A stretch of 64,000 nucleotides of DNA. Origin: Corallium rubrum. Lineage: Eukaryota; Cnidaria; Anthozoa; Scleralcyonacea; Coralliidae. The stretch is from NCBI GenBank assembly GCA_964035015.1, contig OZ036006.1:12360316-12424315 (forward strand), in the 5' to 3' direction. The notes below the pieces were generated by a model. It made no database searches. It was not told where the DNA came from and was given only the letters and a program-made list of their open reading frames with translations. A program made the translations under genes and the position numbers. This document shows, piece by piece, positions 55,488 to 64,000 of this stretch (its first letter is position 1; the number at the start of each line of letters is the position of its first letter).

Positions 55488-56368
55488 GCCTGGCTCCGGA
55501 CGTTGCCTCTGCCAACAGTTTTCATCAAACTTTAAACAACGCGCATCCATCTATCACTTTTACGATGGAATTGCAAAGTGAAGGTCAGCTTTCGTTTCTG
55601 GGTATGTTATTAACGAAAGACAGTTCCAGAATCCTAACCCAAGTCTACAGAGAGAGTTCAAATACAGGTTTCCTGCTGCATTATCAAAGTCATGTTGACA
55701 AACGGCATAAGACAGATCTGCTCAAGACAATGCTAAACCGTGCAAGGCGATTGTCATCAACACCAGAACTCCTGAAAGAAGAATATGAAAGAATTCGTGC
55801 GATGTTTACCCATCTAAAGTATCCACCAGCCTTATTAAATTCAGTCATCAGTAGTTTCCTGCAGCACGGGGAAAACCCTCGCACACAAAGAAGCGATGAC
55901 GGCGACCAAACCGTGGCTATTGCCCTACCTTTCAAAGATCAGAAGTCAGCAGACGCAGTAAGAAAAAAACTGTCAGACTTGAGCAATAAGTTGGAGTGTA
56001 CAGTTCGTCCGATTTTTAAGAGCAACAAGTTAGAAGAGGAAGTGAAAACTCGAGAATCCAAGCCATCTTTGTTATCCCAACAGAGCATAGTTTATAAATT
56101 TAAATGTGATCAGTGCGAAGCTGATTGTGTTGGGTATACAAATCGGCATTTGTATCAGCGCATGGAGGAGCACAAAAACTCGTCAATCGGCAAACATGTG
56201 AAAGATGTCCACAAGAAGAATGTAGACAATTTAAAAACAATGTTCACCGTTCTTCGGAAGTGTAAAGGAAAATTTGACTGCCTGGTGCATGAAATGCTTT
56301 TTATGAGAGACTTAAAACCGTCCTTGAACTCCCAGTCGGACTCAATTAAGTCAAAGCTTTTTATGTAG
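55488..56368 (+). pseudogene. PLE RT C-terminus and GIY-YIG endonuclease
   Basis: Open frame, about 290 residues. It picks up after the YVDD motif ('APDVASANSFHQTLNNAHPS', 'TMELQSEGQLSFLGM'), then the thumb, then 'SIVYKFKCDQCEADCVGYTN' and 'YQRMEEHKNSSIGKHV', which is the GIY-YIG core with preceding CxxC. The Gly and Tyr of the second half-motif (VGYTN) are kept, while the first tyrosine is replaced by Cys (DCVG instead of xYVG). Stop at 56366-56368. Intact in itself but cut off from its N-terminus. Confidence 0.85.
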
Positions 56369-56559
56369 ATATATTGTTAATTTTATTCCTATTATTTATT
56401 CATAACTTATTTGCATTAACAATTTGTATATAAATCCTAAGTTCTTTTTAGTTATTTTACTTGATAATGATGTTAGAACTGATGATGTTAGAACTTTTCT
56501 TATTAAAAGTTTTAAACAAAAATTGCTTATCAATAATATTATATCATTTATATTATTTA

Positions 56560-56568
56560 TTTATTTAC

Positions 56569-56619
<51 letters not shown>

Positions 56620-56657
56620 TTGATTTATTTATTTATTTATTGATTTATTTATTTATA
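56560..56657 (+). repeat. (TTTA)n microsatellite
   Basis: About 24 units of TTTA with a few TTGA variants, near the PLE 3' end. Confidence 0.9.
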
Positions 56658-56879
56658 AGATGTGTAGTATGGATATGTAGATATAGACGTCGATATGAAG
56701 ATAGAGAAATAAAAATAAAGATATTAAACGAGAGGACACTCAGATCGTAGATACTTCCGTCAGGGTATTATTAATGATGTTTATAGGGAGTCGAGTTATA
56801 TCGCTAGGTCGGTCTGTCAGACACTGACTAATAACTTGGTAAATAGATAATCTGACATTATCTTGTTTTTGCACTGTAG

Positions 56880-58293
56880 GTTGTTAATATCATAAAAAGC
56901 AATTGCGAAGTGTTTGAAGAGAAATTGCAAGCCCAAGTTAAAGATAAGTTAAAAATAAACGGAGACCTGATAGAACAGCCTAGAGGTGGGAAAGCAACGA
57001 AAGTTGTTGATGTCGCTGGTAAAGGGACCACCGTAGTGGCCAGCCTTGCATGTGGTATTACTCTTGCCTTAGGCATCCCTACTCTTGGAGCAGGCTCATT
57101 TGCTGCAGCAGCTGTTGCAGCTACGGTTCTTGTTGTTACACAAATTGACAAGAGGCGAAAGAAGGCAGGTGCCAAAGTGATCCAAAGTATATCAACGGAG
57201 GTGGTATCGTCTGTCTTGGAATGTATCGTGAAAGAAGTTGGTAAAGAACTGAGTCGCATTTACGAGTACCAGTTGTTTATGCTGAAAGATGAAAGGCAAC
57301 TAGAGATTTTGGCGCACCACGCTGTGAAATTAATGTTCGATCTGGACGTTGACGAAACTTTCGAAAGGAACACTCTTCTGAGAAAAGTTCTGGAGGGGAA
57401 AAAAGACAATACAGAGTTGTTGACAACGAGGGATGGGGAAAGGAATTGGCGCGTCCAAGATGTATTTCGGAAAGTTGGTTTACGCAAAGCGGTTCCGACG
57501 TTTGTCAATTGAAATAGAGTTAAATTCGAGTATTTTGTAAAACCTCATCATGCCTGCAATGTACAAAGGTATGGTTACCGAGATCAAATGCTCAATGGAA
57601 TGAAATGTCCAACGTCGCGCGTTGAACCAAGTGCAAAGATAGAGAAAAACATCTCTCGTAACGCTTGTGCAGATTGTTGTACCCTTTCAAAATGTATCAT
57701 CGGATTACGCTTTGACTACTTTATAGCGTCAGACGTTGACAAAGATTACACTATAAAGTGTCCGGAAGCAAGGAAATACCAACCCTTACATTGCTTGGTG
57801 CAGTCTCCGAATGTTTTGGAGCGTTTTGCGTGTAGTATTAAAAACACAGCTCTTGACGAAAACAAGCATTCGTTTGAGAATTATGTCTGTGAAATGTACA
57901 CTGATCGGCCTTTAAACTCGACCTCGAAGCCTGTCTATCGACCACAGTCCTCTTCGCAAGTTCCAGATTTGACCCAAGCTAACCTTCGAGGATGTGACTT
58001 TAGCCATGCCAACTTTACAGGTTCCCAACTGGATAGATGTAATTTTACTGAGTGCACAATATTCTTTGGAACATTTGAAAACGCAAACTTAACTGGCTCA
58101 ACGTTTATTGAAACCCACATCTCTCACTGCATCTTGGCGTCTGCCCAAGTCCAATGCTGCGAGTGGACTAAAGTCAAAGTTCTACACTCGTGTGTGTGTG
58201 ATGCTCGTAATATAAGAAACGGCAAAAGTCCTTGTGGTGGCAATGACTGGACTGGGACGCACGTGAGTGAAACTATTACTGAAGATTCAGCGG
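56880..58293 (+). CDS. ZU5 gene, exon F: hydrophobic segment and pentapeptide repeats
   Basis: Acceptor gcactgtag (phase 0), donor GCGG|GTAAGT (phase 1); 471 codons, open except a single TGA at 57510-57512 (codon 211). N-terminal part: amphipathic charged stretch, then a Gly/Ala-rich hydrophobic span ('VVASLACGITLALGIPTLGA', then an Ala/Val stretch) able to form a helical hairpin, then a charged helical region. C-terminal part: Cys-rich segment, then pentapeptide repeats ('LTQANLRGCDFSHANFTGSQ' and onward), which form a right-handed quadrilateral beta-helix. Phase agrees with exon E. The TGA may be a real mutation, read-through, or a sequencing error; alternatively it ends the gene and a second gene begins at 57588. 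Confidence 0.7.
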
Positions 58294-59640
58294 GTAAGTA
58301 CTTCGCTTTATTATATTATTTGTTTCGCAAGAACGTTTTGGATATAGGCCGTTATTAAAAAAATTAATAACCCTGTACTTCTCAAATTTAAAAAAATGTG
58401 AAACGTCCAATCAACAATTCGTAAATTGGTACGCCATCTTTTACACGCGAAAATGTAACCAATCAAAATCCTGCTAAAAATACGAAAGTGAAGCAAGAAC
58501 CTGTTATTGAATGTACGAGAAATGTGCCTTGGGATCAAGGGCTGACTGTTTACCTGTAGAATGTAAATGCCGAAAAACACCGGTCGTTTTGTTGCCCTTG
58601 TTTAAAGATTTTGTTAACAGCAAACTTAGCTAAATGTATATCGTCAAGTCTTAATATAAAGTTTAAATGGCACAAAACGGGGAGAATTTCGAGACGACAA
58701 GTTTACAGTATTACGTGTCTTCAGTTTTGACAAAGACTGAAGAAATACTATTTAGAGTATGTTTTGCTAATTTTGGACGAATCACTATTGCTTTTATGGA
58801 TCTAAGAGGAAGTAGGCATTTTAGAGAAAATATAATACCTAAGCTCGGCATACAATGAAACAAGTTTCCGAAACACATTTTCGAAAGAGTTTCCGAAACA
58901 TATTTCAAAAAAGAGAACAGTGTTCTAATCAGGGAAACTTGGTTTCTGAAACAATGTTTCATACACTGGTGACTTTTATTTCTGAAACCGCGTGTTTCGG
59001 TATCTTGTTACGGAAATTTTGTCTATAGTGTGTATGCCGGACCATGCGGCCAGAAAAAAGTAAATTGTGTTTTAAAAGACATGGCTTTTTTACTGTTTTT
59101 TGAGTTAATAAGGTGGTCGCCATGGCAAAAGCTAAACAAAAATGTAATTCTTTGTAATGCATGCTTTGATAGCCTAACAGCGATACAGCGATGAGTTTTG
59201 TTGTCACATTTATATTTCATCTATTTTATTGTTGTTATTTATTTTCTAAGAAAAACAAAATTTTTATGTACCTTCAAAATGTGCTTTTAAAAAACATTTT
59301 TAAAGTATATTTCAAAAGTGATTAATAATTCATGAGGAAATCACAAAGGAAATCCGTAACATGTCCGCGTCTTTTTATATGCTGGGGATATGCCTACCGT
59401 TTTAGGTAAATTTCTTGCTGGATTTTACGGTTAAGATAAAATTAAGATTGCACAAGGTCAATCTTCAATTTTTTTTTCGTCAATCAACTTTCGAAATGGT
59501 TTGTTTTTGAAGTCGTCAAATTCACCTGAATGAACTGATACAACACTTGTGCTTGTTTATTAAACGGTACATTTCTTTTGAGCTCCATTAGTAAAAAGAC
59601 ACATTGCATGCCTAGCTTACCCGTTCTTGAGTTATGACTT
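58294..59640. other. Intron or 3' flank, no further exon recognised
   Basis: Contains imperfect inverted 'gtttccgaaac'/'gtttctgaaac' motifs (58861-59005), a probable small foldback. No supported coding exon follows the donor at 58294 within the window. Confidence 0.4.
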
Positions 59641-59647
59641 TTTGCAA

Positions 59648-59905
59648 ATTGAGCTATGACGTCACAACAAAACAAAACAAAACAAAACAAAACAAAACAA
59701 AACAAAACAAAACAAAACAAAACAAAACAAAACAAAACAAAACAAAACAAAACAAAACAAAACAAAACAAAACAAAACAAAACAAAACAAAACAAAACAA
59801 AACAAAACAAAACAAAACAAAACAAAACAAAACAAAACAAAACAAAACAAAACAAAACAAAACAAAACAAAACAAAACAAAACAGAAAACGTCTGGGGGA
59901 ATGTA

Positions 59906-59940
<35 letters not shown>

Positions 59941-59985
59941 CCCCAGATGTTTTCTGTTTTGTTGTGACTTCAGTCGGGAGATCAG
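59648..59985. repeat. Foldback element with one arm expanded as (AAAAC)n
   Basis: Left 'tgacgtcacaacaaaac' followed by about 44 AAAAC units, then 'agaaaacgtctgggggaat', (TA)n, and the inverted 'attcccccagatgttttct' followed by 'gttttgttgtgac'. The right arm has just one pentamer unit while the left has expanded to about 220 bp. Confidence 0.8.
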
Positions 59986-60061
59986 TGTTTATCATGTTCG
60001 TAAAAGGAGGTTTGAAACTGATATCTATATACTTCTTCAGAGTATACAAGAATTAGAATAT

Positions 60062-61240
60062 GCTATCAGTATTTATTTCAATTTGCCAATCTCCAGGGAA
60101 TTAATTAACGGCAAATATGCCAGTGGAAATGCCTGACTTTCATTAACAGTGTTCTTATCCAAAAAAGTATGTAAAGATTCAAGAAAAAGTTGTTGACGTC
60201 TATTGTCAATGTTATGTTCTAAAATGTCCACGTAGGCAGGATGAATATCGTGATCCATTGTTTTGGCGTGTTGTTTTACCGCCGATTCGTTCTTTGCTCT
60301 CGTTCCGGGTTTATGCTCAGCCCCCCGGGAATTCCATGACCGCTTAGTCTCTCAGACATAAGTGAAAGGACACGATTTGCATTTAACTTTGTAAACAATC
60401 CCTTTCCATTGCGACGTTGTTGGTCGATCTTTTGGTTTTCTAAAAATATCACCCAAGGCCCGGACAGGTTTAAAAGCTGTTTTTATATTTGCAAAGTCAC
60501 GCATACGAACAAATATCTTGATTTTGACTCACATAGTCCATCGCAAAGCAAACGAGCTGTTGTGAAAACACTCATGGACAGAGCAAATTCCTTACCTTCA
60601 AGTACAGAATTACAACAAAGTGAGAAACAACGAGTGATCAACGATCTGGAAATAAATGGATATAAAACAGAATTCATCGACAATGCATGTGCATTGCCCC
60701 CGAATAGAACTAGTTTGCAAGCACAAGAAGACCCGAAGGGTTTCGTCGTCATCCCATATGTTAGAGGTGTCTCGGAGCAGATTCGACGAACTGTGAACAA
60801 TGCAAATACAAAAACAGCTTTTAAACCTGTCCGGACCTTGGGTGATATTTTTAGAAAACCAAAAAATCGACCAACAACGTCGCAATGGAGAGCAATTGTT
60901 TACAAAGTTAAATGCAAATCGTGTTCTTTCACTTATGTCGGAGAGAGTAAGCGGTCATGGAATTCCTGGGGGGCTGAGCATAAACCCGGAACGAGAGCAA
61001 AGAACGAATCGGCGATAAAACAACAAGCCGAAACAATGGATCACGATATTCATCCTGCCTACGTGGACATTTTAGAACATACAGTAACATTGACATAACA
61101 TTGAATCTTTACATACTTTTGTTGATCAGAACACTGATAATGAAAGTCAGGCATTTCCACTGGCATATTTGCCGTTAATTAATTCCCTGGAGATTGGCAA
61201 ATTGAAATAAATAGTGATAGCATATTCTAATTCTTGTATA
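60062..61240 (+). mobile_element. 5'-truncated PLE with inverted 5' copy
   Basis: 60062-60495 is the reverse complement of the 3' portion 60800-61240 (about 95% identity); the rest, 60500-61240, is a PLE 3' end in + orientation. Inverted, truncated leader copies are typical of Penelope insertions. The short spacer and near identity imply a recent event. Confidence 0.75.
60480..61098 (+). pseudogene. PLE RT C-terminus and GIY-YIG endonuclease (second copy)
   Basis: Residues include 'YLDFDSHSPSQSKRAVVKTL' (end of RT), 'DIFRKPKNRP' and 'VYKVKCKSCSFTYVGESKRS' with the xYVG half of GIY-YIG and the CxxC before it, then 'AEHKPG'. The N-terminal RT half is absent. The frame enters from the inverted copy, so the first about 24 residues are artificial. 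The nuclease is more canonical than in the copy at 55488 (Tyr retained). Confidence 0.75.
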
Positions 61241-61337
61241 CTCTGAAGAAGATCACAGCATTTGGTCGAAAATTTTAGCACTTTTTAATATTTCTAAACT
61301 TTTTATGGATCAGTTTCAAACCTCCTTTTACGAATAT

Positions 61338-61664
61338 ATATGTAGTATTTACAATATGAGTGGCCGTGTTGTATTGGATATACAAGGTCGAGCCGAAGGC
61401 GAGAGCTTGTCATATCCAATACAACACGGACACGAATATTGTAAATAGCTTAAAATACTCCAAGTCTTTGATGTTAATATGAGTAATATTTGTTCGGATT
61501 AATTCAGAAAAAGCTCATTTTCAATGTTTTAGAGCGGAGATGGACCTAATATACAACCACTAGTGGTTGTATATCTGATACAAGCACGTGTGGTTTGTAT
61601 CAGATATACAACCTCCTTCACGGTCATGATTTCTTTTGTGTTTTCTTCATGAATTATTAATGAG

Positions 61665-61712
<48 letters not shown>

Positions 61713-61725
61713 AATTATTAATGAG

Positions 61726-61765
<40 letters not shown>

Positions 61766-61778
61766 AATTATTAATGAG

Positions 61779-61821
<43 letters not shown>

Positions 61822-62144
61822 ATTTACAATATGAGTGGCCGTGTTGTATTGGATATACAAACTCGAGCCGAAGGCGAGAGCTTGTCATATCCAATACAAC
61901 ACGGACACGAATATTGTAAATAGCTTAAAAGACGCCGAGTCTTTGATGTTAATATGAGTAATATTTGTTCAGATTAATTCAGAAAAAGCTCAATTTCAAT
62001 GTTTTAGAGCGGAGATAGACCTGATATACAACCACTAGTGGTTGTATATCTGATACAACCACGTGTGGTTTGTATCAGATATACAACCTCCTTCACGGTC
62101 ATGATTTCTTTTGTGTTTTCTTCATGAATTATTAATGAGTATTT

Positions 62145-62150
<6 letters not shown>
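61338..62150 (+). repeat. Tandem duplication of a hairpin-rich 480-bp unit
   Basis: 61338-61680 and 61817-62150 are about 97% identical direct copies. Each has two palindromes: one with arms 'cgtgttgtattggatataca' and apex gccgaaggc, the other a set of 'gtggttgtatatctgataca' inverted pairs. (TA)n tracts separate the copies together with 'tgaattattaatgagtatta' repeats. Confidence 0.85.
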
Positions 62151-62203
<53 letters not shown>

Positions 62204-62204
62204 C

Positions 62205-62385
62205 TTATATCCCAAGTTCGAGGTATATAACCGACTTATATCACGATTGAGGAGGTTTTCGAACAAGGTTTCGTCAATTTCGAAGAGTTTCGATCAAGAT
62301 TTTTCGAATTTTGTCGACAAGTTTTATCTAATTATTTATACGGTACATCAAAGAAAACCGACTCAATCGTGATAGTAACCCAAGT
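62205..62385 (+). repeat. Dispersed repeat 'accgactcaatcgtgata' family
   Basis: Inverted pair 'ccgacttatatcacgattgag' and 'ccgactcaatcgtgata' flanking 'gaggaggttttcgaacaag'. Related to 42360-42520 and 53160-53350. Confidence 0.6.
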
Positions 62386-63280
62386 TTGTATTTCTGTCTT
62401 ACTACTCCGCTCTACCTCGGTATTGAGCACTCTACTCATATGTTTTCGAACTTGCTACTTATATATATATATATATATATATAATATAGCTACTAATGAT
62501 ATATAAGCTATCTTGCAATCTGATTGGCTGCATTACTAACTGTATACCAGCTCATATACAGCGAGTAGTGAAAAACAAAATGGCGGCGTAGTTTTCTTAA
62601 ATTATTGCAGATGAAACTGGCTGGGTTTTTCAACGTATAGCTCAGAAAAACTTGAGCTAAGAAGGGGAAACTAACATTTAACACAAAATACATAACCCAA
62701 ATGCACAATTTACAAAGTTAAGATGGTAAATCCACTTTAAAAATCGTTTATCGTTAGAAACAAAACCCGTTTTGAATTGTCAGGTTGACAATAATGTTTT
62801 GTCAGACAAATTAAAATCCACAAGAATTGAACTAACAACACATATTTATGAGTACAACCATTATTATTACTCAGCAAAGTGGGTTTTTGAAGTAATAAAT
62901 CATTCAGATGGATAAAACTGTTATTCTTTCACGTTAGAAATCTTGAAAAACAACGCGTAATTTTCGCTATTTATAATTATATTTTTAGCTTCTTTGTCCA
63001 TTTAAAAAGCCAAAGATTAACAACCACGACAGATTAAGAAATAAACCACCCACCTTTTGACTTTTCAAAGCTGTTTTTATTCTTCATTCAATCTTTTCAG
63101 CGTATTTTTTGGCTCTGAGAGAAAAGTCTGAAGCTGTTTTCAACTTAGCAAGAAACTTGACAACATAAACTACAATACGCATGACGGAAGCTCATATGTG
63201 GCGGATATTCAATTAATATAATTTATTGCAATAAATCAACAATTTTGCATATTCTGATATTCAATTTTGCATATTTTGAT
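62386..63280. other. Gene-free stretch
   Basis: Short (TA)n at 62460-62485; otherwise AT-rich sequence with no supported exon or RNA gene. Confidence 0.4.
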
Positions 63281-63288
63281 ATTCGCTC

Positions 63289-63358
63289 TCGTCGTATATG
63301 AACTCATAGCCAACTCGGCGAAGCGCCTCGTTGGCTATGAGCTCATATACGACTCGAG
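63289..63358. repeat. Perfect-arm hairpin with GCGAAGC apex
   Basis: Arms 'cgtatatgaactcatagcca' / complement, with apex around ggcgaagcgcc (63317-63328). Confidence 0.8.
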
Positions 63359-63373
63359 CTCATGGTATAATTG

Positions 63374-63765
<392 letters not shown>

Positions 63766-64000
63766 GCCATCTGATTGGTTGTTAAGATTCAAAGGCCCAA
63801 TTAACGAATGGAAGCTAAAAGACAAACATGAAAACACAACGAGCCAAAACTCAATTTAACTTTCTAGGTCTAAGCAACAGAACAGATTGTCCCAACAGTT
63901 TTCAAACGAAACTCTCTGAAATATACGAACAATAAATAAATAGTGCAGTGAAATTGATGCTATGATATTTGCCTAATTTACATATTGAGTGCCCAATCAG

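Noticed and set aside
58667..58858. Small gene starting MAQNGENFET
   Set aside because: Short, no domain, no splice or homology support; lies next to a foldback.
59484..60056. FCFVL and KQNKT repeat proteins
   Set aside because: Artefact of (AAAAC)n.

Overview
This is eukaryotic, almost certainly metazoan DNA. It is AT-rich, its genes are split by GT-AG introns, and it is packed with DNA transposons, non-LTR and Penelope-like retroelements, foldback elements and very long pure microsatellites. The mix (Polinton, IS3-like DDE transposon with a HECT ligase, Penelope GIY-YIG elements, a tandem hammerhead 'retrozyme', a ZU5/pentapeptide gene) suggests a cnidarian or similar marine invertebrate; that is inference, as no species marker was seen.

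Layout. 1-6.4 kb: repeats, including a hAT transposon (2117-3222) with a perfect 8-bp target duplication and only a BED-finger coding remnant. 6450-24240: a 17.8-kb DNA transposon with TIRs and an 8-bp (or 6-bp) target duplication. It carries a DDE transposase gene reading in from the right and a HECT E3 ligase gene reading in from the left. Each TIR contains a copy of a 67-bp first exon encoding a zinc ribbon, which splices in phase to the body of each gene.

10417-20629: nested just 3' of the HECT stop codon is a 10.2-kb near-perfect palindrome with AG...CT ends and a 6-bp target duplication. It is a Polinton (Maverick) reduced to two identical half-genomes joined tail to tail by a 78-bp apex. 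Each arm has an internally deleted protein-primed DNA polymerase B gene, a tRNA-like gene, a 21-bp minisatellite, a packaging ATPase, a small core-like protein and a truncated Cys-rich gene. It resembles a snap-back defective viral genome that was integrated.

24.2-32.6 kb: foldback elements, a LINE 3' fragment broken by a MITE, and a 470-bp compound microsatellite. 32.7-58.3 kb: one host gene on the + strand, six phase-consistent exons: two ZU5-like domains, a UPA-like region, then after a 17.6-kb transposon-filled intron one large exon with a hydrophobic segment and pentapeptide repeats, interrupted by one in-frame TGA. Its introns hold MITEs, a SINE, a LINE fragment, a 1.35-kb direct repeat, and a Penelope-like element split by a 5.3-kb element with CATATG-rich subterminal arrays. 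Inside that lies a three-unit 231-bp tandem array, each unit with a type I hammerhead ribozyme on the - strand. 58.3-64 kb: repeats, a second Penelope-like element with an inverted 5' part, hairpin palindromes and (TA)n tracts. Many palindromes across the window are tipped by a C(GAA)G apex, the ultra-stable GNA DNA mini-hairpin.
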